DNA from: Copromyces sp. CBS 386.78
Taxonomy: Eukaryota > Ascomycota > Sordariomycetes > Sordariales > Sordariaceae
DNA length: 64,000 nucleotides
NCBI GenBank assembly: GCA_030685235.1
Contig: MU839181.1
Span: 1-64,000, forward strand
Direction: 5' to 3'
The notes beneath the pieces were generated by a model. That model was not told the DNA's origin. It worked only from the letters and a program-made list of their open reading frames with translations, and searched no databases. Every line of letters starts with the position of its first letter. Position 1 is the stretch's first letter. The translations under genes were made by a program, and so were the position numbers. Of this stretch, positions 1 through 10,866 are shown piece after piece.

Positions 1-49
1 TTTCAACCAACCCGATAAAAAAATAATTTTTTTAAAAAACCCACCCCCA

Positions 50-50
<1 letters not shown>

Positions 51-103
<53 letters not shown>
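51..103. repeat. Poly(A) tract of 53 bases
   Basis: An uninterrupted run of 53 A residues lies about 84 bases before the permease start codon. It is either a promoter element of the poly(dA:dT) nucleosome-excluding kind or a mononucleotide repeat in the 5' leader. The length may be imprecise because homopolymers are hard to sequence. Confidence 0.9.
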
Positions 104-107
<4 letters not shown>

Positions 108-186
108 CACCACGACGACCCTGGACACGGACCCGTGCACACCAACAAACATCAGACGGGGATTACCCCCTCAAAACCTACCCAAA

Positions 187-1992
187 ATGTCGCTCTCCCA
201 AAAAGGGAGCGCCACAATCCACGATGACCATGAAACCACCATCCATTCCGATGACGGCAGCGGCGACTTCCGCGCCATCGACCCTTACACAGGCGTCAAG
301 CGCGGCCTGAAGACTCGGCACTTATCCATGATGGCCCTAGCCGGCATCATCGGCCCCGGTCTGCTCGTTGGCTCGGGAGGTGCTCTGCACTCCGGCGGTC
401 CTGCTTCCCTACTCATTGGCTTTGGAGTTATTGGCCTCGTTGCTTTCAGTATCATGCAGAGTCTGGGCGAGCTGACGACGCTTTATCCGAGTGGTGGTGC
501 TTTTACGGATCTTGGGGACAGGTTTATTGACAAGGCTTTTGGGGTGGCGGTGGGGTGGAATTATCTTATCAGTGAGTTTTTCGTCGCTGTTCTTGCGTGG
601 TGTGATGTTTGTGACCGGTGGCTGACATTGGTGGTTTAGTTTGGGTTTGCGTTTTGGCGAATGAGTATAATGTGATTTCGACCGTGATGGTGTATTGGAG
701 TGATAAGGTTCCGCTTTGGGGATACTTTTTGATATTTTGGGTGAGTTTGGTCTCTGTGAAACTGGTGTACAACCAACCGGAGAACGACAGTGATTGCTAA
801 CACCGCAGGACAGTTCGCATTTCTGGGCTTCCAACTTCTTGGTGTTGAGACGTTCGGTGAAGCCGAATTTTGGCTGGCGCTTCTCAAGCTTATTGGCTTG
901 GTAGCCTACTTCATCTTTAGCATCATGTTAGTTCCCAACCTTCCAACATGTCTTCGGACTTCTCACTGACACCGACTTAGTTACGTCTCCGGAGGCGTCA
1001 AAGGTGCCGACGCAATCGGCTTCAAATACTGGCACAACCCCGGCGCCTTCGCGGACGGTTTCCGCGGCGTTGCGTCCGTCTTCGTATTCTGCTCCACCTT
1101 CTACGCCGGCGTCGAATCCGTCGCCGTGGCCGCCACCGAGACCAAAAACCCGGGCGTCGCCGTCCCGCAATCCATCCGCCAAGTCTTCATCCGCATCGTC
1201 TTCGTCTACATGGGCTGCGCCTTCTTCTTCGGTTTGACCTGCCCCTCGAACGCCCCCGAACTCGTCGGCGGCGCCAGCCGCGCCCTCAAGTCGCCCATGA
1301 CCATCGCTCTCCAAAACGCCGGCTGGGCCAACGGCGTCCACTTGATCAACGCCTTCATTTTTGTTACTTGCCTGAGCGCCGTTAATAGCTCAATTTACAT
1401 CGGCAGCCGCACCATCTTGTACATGGCGCAGGACGGGAAGGCGCCCAAGTTCCTTGGGTGGACGAATCGTCGAGGTGTTCCGGTGTATGCGATTATCTTC
1501 ACCAACGCATGCGGAGCCCTCTCGATGATGAACGTCAGCACCGGCGCCAGCAAGGCGTATGGGTACATCGTCAATCTGAGCGGTGTCTCGACTTTCTTGG
1601 TCTGGGGCGCCATCAGTCTGATTCACATCCGCTTCCGGGCAGCTTGGAAGGCGCAAGGGCATAGCCCAGAGGAGCTGCCGTTCAAGTCGTTGTGGTACCC
1701 GTGGAATGCGTGGTTTGGCCTGATTGCCAACGTGTTTTTGGCTTTTGTGCAGGGCTGGTCGACGCTGGCGCCGTTTAATCCGGGTAACTTTGTGGATGCG
1801 TATATCCTGTTGCCGTTGTTTCCGGTGATTTACTTTGTGTACAAGTTTACGTTCAAGACGAGACTATGGAGGCCGCATGAGGTTGATCTTCAGGCGGGCA
1901 GGCGGAGGGATTATGATGAGGCGAAGAAGGTGGAGAGGAGAGCGGATGGGAGGCCGCTGCCGTGGTGGAGGACGATTTTTTCCAGTCTATAA
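187..1992 (+). CDS. Amino-acid permease, APC superfamily (fungal YAT type)
   Basis: Predicted proton-coupled plasma-membrane transporter for amino acids, about 536 residues and about 12 membrane spans. Four exons: 187-571, 640-740, 814-926, 981-1992; introns have GTGAGT or GTTAGT donors and end in TAG or CAG, and the frame is kept at each join. The N-terminus is a hydrophilic cytosolic tail. It is followed by the family signature around residues 40-65 (GLKTRHLSMMALAGIIGPG), which starts TM1, then PSGGAF at the substrate-site loop. After the third intron come YVSGGVKGADAIGF and a conserved FYAGVESVAVAATETKNPG segment. The start sits in good context (AAAATGTC). Which amino acid it carries cannot be read from the sequence. 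The only odd thing nearby is the poly(A) tract upstream. Confidence 0.93.
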
Positions 1993-2876
1993 CTGCCTGT
2001 TGTTTATGTTATGTCAGTAATGCCAGGTGTGAGAGGGAAATAGCACCCTTCTCGGATAATGATAGTACCTTTCGGTCTCACCTCCTTCCAGTTCACACAG
2101 GAACCTGGCTGTGCTTCTGGATGCGAGTTGTATCAAGAGAATTCGAGCATATGCAAGAGGTACCTCGACTGTACTGGAGATGCAACCGGGCCGTGGAAGC
2201 TACCTAAAGATGGATAGCCCGAGATAGTGCGGTTCTCCCAATCGTACCTGAAGGCATGCTAAAAGGGCACGGCAGCACCGTTTGCTCGAAGTTGTCTCCG
2301 GAAATACGCAGAAAGCGACAAAGTGCAAGTACCACACACGTAGAACACTTGAGGTTCTCCGTCAATAGGTTGGTACCATGGAAAATATGCTTGAGAGGCG
2401 TACTCATCAGAACTCTCCGTCCCCGGACCCGGTGATGAAAACAACCAGAAGCTCAGTCCAACATTTCTAAACACATGAGCATCCATATTTGTCGTAGGTG
2501 ACCATAAACACGTGACATCCGTCAGAAAATGTCGAAATGAGTCCATCTGTATCATTTTGCTCGAGGCATTTCGATGTATCCCTATGGCTTTTGGAAGTTA
2601 GGCTCATCCTAATTGCCCAAGCAATTGACACCAACCACAACGTCATTCGACTGAAAAGCTCCTCATATGCTTTGCTTCGCAGCTGTTGCACCGCTCCATG
2701 TTGAACAAAGCCATCTCTAGACTCAAAAGGTGGTGAGGCGGGGCGTTGAGCTGATCGAGCGTATGAACTTTTGAAATGTGATGATATGCTGTGCTAGATA
2801 GCGTCATGGTCTATCCTGAACCATCCCCCCACGCTTCTCAAAATACGTGCACCTGACGTCTGATATCCCGAGACCC
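1993..2876. other. Intergenic, no gene seen
   Basis: Convergent 3' flanks of the permease and the first BTB gene. The frames present are short and lack recognisable domains. I see no repeat or RNA gene. Confidence 0.6.
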
Positions 2877-4241
2877 TCACCAAAGCGTCCAGTAGCGGCG
2901 CAACTTGCTTCTGTCCTGCTCTGTTGCCATCACCAGCCCGGTCTTCACCCTTTGTTTAGCCATGTATTCCTTGTGGGATGGGTTTATGGAGCTAGCCACC
3001 AGTGCTGGGATACTCTCGTGGATTTTCTTGTTGAGCTTGGAAAACTTCCGTCGCGGATGGCATTCCAAGGCACGTCGGTTGTATGCTTCAGTGTGTAGTG
3101 TGGGTATAGCTGACATCAATGAGAACAGCCAAGAGGCCAACTCTACAACACTATCATTGATATCGGAGACAGACCTGGGAAGTGTGCTACCCCTGACTTG
3201 CAGCATATTCCGATGTATTTGGCCGATGACTACGGCATCACACACAGAACTCCCGGGTGATTCCGTCGAGCGACAGTAATAAGAATCTGATCTTATCCTG
3301 GAATCCAGCTCCTCGTGAATCGGGGTAACGAGCTTGGTCAGTAAGGTCTCCCGAATCGAAGATATAATATCTGTCAAATGTCAGCGTTGGATTTTCCGCT
3401 TGTGCATCCTGGATTGGAATCTCCGACCAAACCCACCTAGTGCATCTTGCGGACCTGCATGATCCTCGTCCTCGAGGATGGCATCCTTCTCGCTTGGTTC
3501 GAATGTGGTGTGATAACCATCTGATTTTTTGTGGCTTGATTCATCATCATCTGATTCATCACTGTATGATTCATCATCGTCATCTGATTTATCATAATCA
3601 GAGAAAGAGCGTATCTTTTCGGTTGGTAATGATGCGGTGTAATATAAGCGGCCCTTCTCGTCGACTTTGGTACGCAAGGCTATGTCTTCGAGCCGTAGGG
3701 CAAAGAGGTGCTCATCGCCTAACTCCCAAGCGATAAACAATGACCGGAGAATGTCGTCGGTGTCAAGAATGGGTTGTCTAGCGGCCTGTATCCACTGCGC
3801 ACACCAAGGCCTTACGAGACCAGTCATGTCATACTTGTTGGTGAGTACCAAAAGATCTCGGAGATCTTTGAGGCCTAGGGTCTGCGGGACCCCTTCGAAC
3901 CTTCCATGAATGATGTCGAGGATGATTTCCATAGGGTAGGCGGGATCTTCGGGAAGTTCAACGACCCAGTTCTCTCCGTCGGCCGGCTTCGACTCCATCC
4001 AAGAGGGACTGAACAACATCGCCTTCCACACTGGTGAATGCCGACGAAGCGTGGCGGAACAAACGCGAAAGCTGCAAGGCCCATTTTCGCGAGGTGCTAC
4101 GTTCAACGTGAGATCGCCATCAGGGTCGGGTTTGGCAATCTTGGTTGGGCGCATGGACTGCTCATCAGCCTCTGTGGGCGTCGATGACGCGCCATCTGCC
4201 ACTGCCCGGGCACGTTTTTTTAGTCGTGTCCGTGAGGGCAT
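2877..4241 (-). CDS. BTB/POZ-domain protein, paralogue 1
   Basis: Protein of 432 residues in two exons (4241-3437 and 3370-2877) joined by a 66-bp GTGGGT...CAG intron in phase 1. A basic N-terminus (RLKKRARA) precedes a BTB fold at about residues 40-150: DPDGDLTLNV, then FRVCSATLRRHSPVWKAMLF, WVVELPEDP, IIHGRFEGVP, and NKYDMTGLVRPWC. This pattern is typical of fungal BTB proteins. An acidic Asp/Ser-rich stretch (residues about 215-240, SDDDDESYSDESDDDESS) sits between the BTB region and the C-terminal helical half, which ends RYWTLW. The BTB fold mediates dimer or partner binding, and some members link substrates to Cul3; no catalytic domain is visible. The same intron position and the C-terminal SLCDAA-like and ASWLF motifs recur in the neighbouring copies, so this is a local paralogous family. 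Cellular role unknown. Confidence 0.85.
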
Positions 4242-5190
4242 ACCTTATGTTAGGCGACCAACGCGTCGAGGGTGTCGTGGTCTGGATTGCGGTTGAAAAT
4301 GTGGTGAGAGACCTGCGTGGATTTGGGAATTCTTTGGAGTGGGACGAAGACGAAGGAAAGAGAGGAGAGACGGACACTTTCTTCGAGACACTTGCGGGGA
4401 AAAAAACCCACACGCGCTGCATGTTTTCATGTTACAATACATACAGCAGCAAATGCGGGGACGGTGGAGACCACAACCTGCATTGTATGTAAGTGGTTAC
4501 GCTGTAACATTACAGGTATATGAACACCACTTTTGAAAAACATCCCCGAAATCTGACGCCAACAGTGTAATGAATACCCAAGAAGCATATTTATTGGCTC
4601 TTGCCAAAGAAAAAAGAAGAAAAAAAAGAAGAAAAAGAAACCCCTTAAAATTGAAGAAATTAAGGAAAATACTATCTCTTGGTATTACGGGAATCACCGT
4701 ATCTTCTTTTGTCCTCAGTCTCACTCTGACTTAACTGTCATGAAGTAACTGAGCCATGTGATCTCCTGCTACGCGACTGAACGATGCATAATTAGTGGTG
4801 GCAGCAGGACTGACGATGACTGTCAGTACTGTTGAGACACTCTACCTGGAGCCTCACACAGCGATCACAAGTCACTGTGCAAGATATGGTAGGTAGACGA
4901 TTCATTCCTAGCTAGAGCTGACTCCTCTTATACTGCCATGACATGAGGTTGTCCTCTCGACCATGACATGGCCAGTCTGGCAAGGTTGGATCTACCATAG
5001 GCCTAACAAGCCATAACATCTCCGAAGGGAATATCTGCGCGATGCGTGATCTGAAGTAGAGGTTTGTAGTACTCTATATATCTTCAAGCAACTGCAACAA
5101 TTATTTTCAGATCCCATCACTTTTATTGCCTGTTATTTCCACTTCAGAAGTGACCTGAACAACTCATACTCCCCTCCTCCTATCGTCGCG
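4242..5190. other. Intergenic between BTB gene and BTB relic
   Basis: It holds the promoter side of the first BTB gene and the 3' flank of the decayed copy. The stretch from about 4828 to 5165 begins TGTTGAGAC and has a TATATA motif and AACA-rich end that look like a solo LTR. No target-site duplication was found, so it is not called. Confidence 0.5.
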
Positions 5191-6375
5191 TCAAGTCAAC
5201 ACCCAGTAGCGTTGCGTGGTTTGCGTTCCTGGCTTATTTGCCAATCCAGTTTTTGATTTCTGCAAAGCCATGTATCCCTTATGGCTAGGCTTCAAGGCTT
5301 GCTGGACGATCTGGAGGATGCTGTTATGTAGCGTTATGTTGTGCTTGCTGTATATACCCTTCAAAGAGCACTGTACATGATTGAAGTTAGGAATCTGAAT
5401 TGAAGCCATTAGAGGAAACAGCCATGACGCCAGATCGACAACGCTCTGGATAATGCAGGAGCTCTGTTTTGAAAGCATGCTACCGTTTTACTTTATCATA
5501 CCGCGGTAAATGCTGCCTAGAACCGCAGTATCACATAGGCTTCGGTCGGCTATGTCCCAACTCTGATCAACAGTGCAACAGGGAGTACGTTTAGGTCTGC
5601 ATTGAGAGGTGCAATCACCTTTTCGATGATCGTTTTCCGTATCTCGTAAATCATGTCTACCAGCACGTCAATAATGGCTTTGAGGTGACATAAGGCTCCG
5701 CAAATAATCACGTACGTAGGATATCAGGTAGACCAAGATAATCCTCAGCTTTGAGATTGATTCCATGTAGGCGAAGAGTCAATGTAGCAGAATCCTTGGA
5801 AATCAAAAGGTCTCTAGAGATCGTTGTTTTCATAGCAATCTCCGCTAGTCTGGATGTGAACAGCTTTTCGTTCCCTGGCTCCCATACGATATACCAAGGC
5901 TTCACAATGCGCGTCATGTCGTACTTGTTAAGAATCATCAGGAGTCTGAAAAACTGTCGACGGGGAGATGTTCCGGAACTCGGTCAACTAATCCGTGTAC
6001 AATGTAAAGCGTAGTCTGCATTTCGAAGGCTGGATCCTCGGGAAGCTCGACCACCCATTCGTCGTTGTTTGCTGGCCTTGATTCCTTCCCGGGACCAAAC
6101 AACATCGCCTTCCATACTGTCGAATGGGGACGGAGCGTAGCTGAACACCGCGATATCTCCAGCGCGCTTCTTAATCCGGTTTCGTGTCAAGCAGCAGATG
6201 GCCATCTGAATCAACGCCGTAAACCTTGTATGGCAGCGTGGTTGGCTCAATCGTAGTCTCTATGTTGGTGAGCGTCCGTGGTTTGCGTCCGATGCCGTCG
6301 AAGCAGAAATGTCCGTCAGGCAACTTGGCTTTGGCCACAGCCCGTGACGTGTTTGTGGCTCGTTTCGGAGAGGGA
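5191..6375 (-). pseudogene. Decayed BTB/POZ paralogue
   Basis: Pieces of a BTB protein are readable in order on the minus strand but in different frames. An N-terminal piece (EAATPSPKRATNTS, then VDSDGHLLLDTK, ended by a stop) lies at about 6375-6170. SATLRPHSTVWKAMLFG and WVVELPEDPAF lie at about 6150-6040 after a frame change. NKYDMTRIVKPW and GLPDIL lie at 5935-5710. The C-terminal half follows (SLCDTAVLGSIYRGM, ASWLF, then RYWVLT with a stop at 5191). The splice donor (GTACGT) after the GLPDIL codons is still present at the family position. In-frame stops, at least one frameshift and a lost stretch of helix mark it as broken. It is most similar in layout to the 10867-12941 and 2877-4241 copies. 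No joined version is proposed. Confidence 0.8.
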
Positions 6376-7347
6376 GTAGCTGCTTCTAGCAGCCCACGTG
6401 ACGGTTGCGGCCGGAGTTGTAATCAGGATGATGCTCGAGCCGCCTGACTGTCGTAGGGCTCACCGATACGGGAGACCAAGTAGTTGTAGTGCTCTACCGT
6501 AGAATCTCGCGAAACTGGCAAACCGCCTTCCCTCTTTGAGCGCCTGCATCTGGGCATATATGTGCAGGTAGCTGGCAGGATCAGGTCGGCCATTGTGCCT
6601 TCGATTGTGTGCAAGTTAACGCCGAGGGCAACGTCCTTCGGTTTTCACTAACTGGGCAGATACATTTGCTGGTGTATGCTGGTTGACTGGGCTTCTTCCT
6701 GGCAGATTTCTGCCATATGCCCTGCATCGAAAGAGAGAAGGCGGTTTGGCAGTTTCGCGAGATTCTACAGTACGCGAAGATTGGATTAACCGTTTTATGT
6801 GAGAATATCGAAGGAAGTCACTGAGGTTGAGAAAGAAGTTGAAAGATGGATAGAAAGCTTGAGATCCATGTGGCGTGCTACCTCGAGTGCTCACATGACC
6901 CGACCCCATTTACCTAAGCTTGCCCGGGCTGACCCAAGTGGATATGCCAAGACTGGTGCATCTGCAAGAGGCCTAAGAGACCCACTTTTCCTTGGGCCCA
7001 GTTTCCAATTGCAAACAAGTTGGTCGTGGTCAAGGCCAAACACCAGGAATTCATCACGCGACTGACTACGAAAGAGGTTGTTTCGTTTGCAACTGGAAAA
7101 GCACTCCCCACACCGCACGACAGTGGCATATCTTTCACACGGTGTATTTTTCAGTGTTTAAAGTACTTACGAACACCCCGAACTTCCCTCTTTGTATGCG
7201 TTCATCTCTTTTTGAACCAGTGAATATTTTGAAGCTCGTTCCGTCTTCTATCTCTTTGCTCTTTTATCTCTCTTCTAAGGACACTCGAATTTTTCCGAAC
7301 GCTTTCACATCGCGCACTTTACCGAGGACGTTTCATCACTTTCGAAC
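6376..7347. other. Intergenic with MITE, upstream of BTB paralogue 2
   Basis: Apart from the inverted-repeat element at 6497-6770 it holds the promoter and a pyrimidine-rich leader (about 7240-7340) of the plus-strand BTB gene. No other gene is supported. Confidence 0.6.
6497..6770. mobile_element. TA-flanked inverted-repeat element (MITE-like)
   Basis: A 274-bp segment bounded by TA dinucleotides (6495-6496 and 6771-6772). It has terminal inverted repeats of about 40 bp with few mismatches: the left arm starts CCGTAGAATCTCGCGAAACT and the right arm reads the same in reverse complement from 6770 except C/T at the second base. Similarity between the arms fades inward, including a shared GGGCATAT, so the unit is a partial foldback. 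No transposase is encoded. TA duplication and long inverted repeats suggest a non-autonomous Tc1/mariner relative; the superfamily is an inference. Confidence 0.65.
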
Positions 7348-8757
7348 ATGGACTCGGCCCAGACCCCGGAGACGCCGGCGACGGCACCAGAGTTCACGAC
7401 CGTCACCATTGATCCGGATGGCGACCTTTACTTGAAGGTGACTACGGATGATGACTCGCAGGTCTGGACATTCCGAGTCTGCTCCGCTGCACTTCGCCGC
7501 CGTTCGCCAGTGTGGAAGAAGATGTTATTTGGGCCTTGGAAGGAAAGAAAGCCGACCAGCAGCGACAAGGACTGGATTGTTGAATTGTTCGATGATTGTC
7601 TTCAGGCGATGCAGCTGGTCCTTCACATCATTCACGGAAACTTCGATATGGTCCCTCCGCTCTTTCTCTCCCTCCGCCAACTTCATGATTTGTTAGTAGT
7701 CGCCCACAAATACGATATGGTCAACATCATCAAGCCCTGGAGCCAGAATTGGGCATCCATCGCACAAGGATCCATGTCAGAGGCAGAAGATATAGTCATG
7801 TCCTTTTATGTCGCATGGCAACTTGGGGATGCCAATCTTTTTGCCCGACGGCTTCAAGAGATCGCCGTTCACAGTTCTCTTGATGCAGAGCGCCGCCTAG
7901 TTTTAAAAAAACTATCAGGCAATCTCTTTGCATCAAAATCAACACAGGTTATCCTCGAGAATGTTGACCACATTGGCCCGGAAGATATACTAGGTCAGTC
8001 GTCTCTCAACTATCCACCAGCGCATCAACTTTCCCATATAATTCATCTCTAACCTTTCAACGTTGATACAGAGACGATCACTCAGATTCGGGCAGATCTG
8101 ATAGAGGCTATCATCCGCCCTGTACATGACGACCTCGGGGCACGCCTGAAAGTTTCACCCGCTTGTAGCTTCAAGTGCCAACCTTTCGATCTCGATGCCG
8201 GCTCATCTCGACTTTGTGATGCCGCCATTCTTGGCGGTATACATTCAGGCATGCTGAAATGGACGAACCGCCTGCTCCCGGACAAGCAAGCCCTGATCCT
8301 TGACAGTGTTGTGGGGCTTGCGAGTTGGCTATTTCTGTGCATGACCAACGTCGAGACCATTCCACGACATCGCGATACGTGCTCGATCACGCAGAAGTAC
8401 ATCGATCTGAGCAGTAAGGTTCATGCCAGCATACCTACGGTGTCCGCAAGCCATATTACGCCCTCTCACCGCAGCTACATGGAAAAAACCAGAGTAAAGA
8501 CCGGCCTTGCCAAGCAGGGACCGGATACAGCTATTTCTATCTACTGGGTACTTCAACAGCCTCTTTTCAGTAAAACCTTCTACGACAGAATTTCTACGCC
8601 AGCTGCATCGTCGATGTTTGGGGCGCCTATTCCCACTCGCGCTGCTGCGCCTACCGCAGCTAGTACGGCTAGCTCGGGTAACACGTCTGCTTCGTCTATA
8701 TTCGGGACTGCTCCAACGGCTACTACAGCCACCCCGTCCGGTGGGCTATTTCACTAG
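7348..8757 (+). CDS. BTB/POZ protein with C-terminal FG tail, paralogue 2
   Basis: Protein of 443 residues in two exons (7348-7993, 8072-8757); the 78-bp intron (GTCAGT...ACAG) is in phase 1 at the family position, between IGPEDIL and ETITQIRADL. BTB region at residues about 20-130: IDPDGDLYLKV, FRVCSAALRRRSPVWKKMLFG, IIHGNFDMVP, HKYDMVNIIKPW. The C-terminal half keeps SRLCDAAILGGIHSGML, ASWLF and SHITPSHRSYMEK. Unlike paralogue 1 it does not stop after the IYW motif. It continues for about 60 residues of Ala/Ser/Thr/Pro-rich sequence with SSMFGAP, SSIFGTAP and a final SGGLFH, which are nucleoporin-like FG motifs. The start is the first ATG of a pyrimidine-rich leader. The function is not known; the tail suggests contact with the nuclear pore or transport receptors, as an inference only. 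Confidence 0.85.
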
Positions 8758-10866
8758 TCCCAGAACTTGTCATATGCTTCATTGCGTTTGTATGGTTTTC
8801 AACACCTAGCTTCACACAAGTTGCGTTGAGCTTTTCTACAAGTAAACACCCTATAGTATCAAGCCCAACATTTCTCTCAAGTTCTTACATGTTCGTGATG
8901 TCAAGGCTCCGGGGCCTGAAAACGTGTGTACATGTAACCTCTGCAAAATATGCTTTATTCCTTCACGGAACTCTCGGCCTGTGATGTTGCCGTTAAGCAC
9001 CGTTGGTAAAGTAACCACGAGCCGAGAAGGTGTGAATCTTTGACGCTGCCACCAATTATACCACTAACAAGGGGATGACTGGACTTATACACTTCACACC
9101 ACCTACGAAACCGAGACTCAGTCAAGGCTGCAGATTTTGAAGAGAAAGTCTTTTCGCACCGTCGTAAATGTCTTTTCGCACCGTTATCGAAAAAGGCTTT
9201 TAGAGGTAACTCAGCCAAACTAAGGCCGTAGCATATAAAAAGTACATCGAAATTTTTATTTATTTTCCTTCTACAATATAATATGTCCGGCGTACCTAGG
9301 CGCCCTCTATAGCCCTCAATACACAATAAAATAAAAAAGAACTATTTATTTACTTTAAATTTGGAATATTTACATTGAGTCTTTCCTTTAAGTAGATATG
9401 TCTACGGCAACTAGACTATAAAATAGAGTAGAAAATTACAAAAATTCTAGTACCATTTTCATACCGACAACTTCTTTTTTAGCAAAGTTATACTTGGTGG
9501 TATTTTAGACGACGGTATATAAAGACATTTGCGACGGTGCGAAAAGACTTTCTCATTTTGAAATGCTTTGTAAAACAGAAGTCCATGTCTTGAGTGAAGA
9601 TACCTCCATGTCTAAGTAACGAACGAAAAATTTACCGGAGTATCAGAAGTGCAAACACAGGTCATGTCAAGAATACTGTCCCTATGATCGGAAGACGGGG
9701 AAGTCAATAAAGTTAGGAAACGATTTATTGTGGTCAAGAACAAAGATGTTGTCAATTGCCGCAACAATGCTACGGAAGACATAAGCTGCCCTTCATAGCA
9801 GAGGGTTTGAGCATTTTCAAGACAAAGGGAAGAACAAAAAGTCATGATGATCGATTCGGGGCCAAAAGGAGATGTACTAGAGAATGATCGTAGGGGAAGA
9901 ATTTACAGGTCCAGAACCGACTTTCTCGCACCACCAGTCGTGGCTGACCACACTTTTAACCTTTTCGAGCATGCCCGCCTGCTCCTGAATGTTCTTCTCC
10001 TGCTGCATCGGGATGGCAAATGCTCCGAGTTTGCACTGTATATGCAGGAGCGATCATGGCATCGCGACTTTCCTATGCAGCAATTCACCTGCTATAACCA
10101 TGCATGGCAGGCGCTGCCCGACACAGAACGGATACCCCCCGGGCCGTCCGGGATAGAAACGCCTCACCGACCCAGTTTGTGTGAACAACGCAGACAGAGG
10201 TCTTCCAGTTTGAAGAAGAGCCTTGAAAGTGACAAGGGGAGAGAGGCTTGAGAGGCGTTTGTGGCGTACTAAGTCTAAGCCCTGGTTATTGTCCGTCGGT
10301 TCAGACGAAGACCAGTGTCCTCTCAAGAGGGCCGGTAAAAGCACCGTTTCTCTCTAGTTTGACCCATGGCCGGAGAAGCGAATCAGGTAGATACCAAACT
10401 GACAAACAGTGCTGTATTGTGTTATACACTATGTTCCAGAGAGTATGGAGATTTTCGAGTCACATCGCTACACGCTAAGTGCTAATTTTCAATGTTCGTG
10501 ATTTCGATCCAAAAGGTCACCTCCATGTCCCGAAACTCGGCATGTCCCTTACTATAATTACCAACGCTAAACTTCCAATTCAGGTGATAGCTACTCGAAG
10601 TAGTCGTAGAAATAAACCGAACATGGACAGTCCAATACCCTTCGCTTTGGCTACAAAAGGCCGTCGCGAAGCTGTTACCGCTCACAAAATATGGTAAATG
10701 TTGCATCCAGTCTATCGGGCTCTTGCATTCAGAGAATGTATTGAGCTTAAAAACGCTTGGATGTATAACGTACTGACCGTAACATGCTCGGTCTATCCTT
10801 ACGACCATTCCCACCCTCCGTCAACGCCCATGACAGCGGGATATGAACAAAAGGTTTTCCCGACTC
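8758..10866. other. Intergenic, AT-rich, contains a hAT-type MITE
   Basis: It separates BTB paralogues 2 and 3, which converge. It holds the 413-bp element at 9142-9554. An open frame of 135 codons on the plus strand (9844-10251) has no recognisable domain and is not called. The rest shows nothing. Confidence 0.6.
9142..9554. mobile_element. Non-autonomous hAT-type element (413 bp MITE)
   Basis: The element is bounded by a perfect 8-bp direct duplication, ATTTTGAA, at 9134-9141 and 9555-9562. Its terminal inverted repeats are 34 bp with one mismatch and begin GAGAAAGTCTTTTCGCACCG; the right arm is the reverse complement ending at 9554. The core GTCTTTTCGCACCGT is repeated directly at 9148-9162 and 9170-9184, a subterminal repeat as often bound by hAT transposases. 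The interior is AT-rich and has no coding capacity. The 8-bp duplication is the hAT hallmark, so a full-length hAT with the same ends should supply the transposase in trans. Confidence 0.88.

Noticed and set aside
4828..5165. Solo LTR of a copia-type retrotransposon
   Set aside because: Starts TGTTGAGAC and ends near CTGAACA with promoter-like motifs, but no 5-bp target duplication and no second copy in the window.
9844..10251. 135-codon plus-strand frame as a gene
   Set aside because: No domain, no splice partners, composition like surrounding non-coding DNA.
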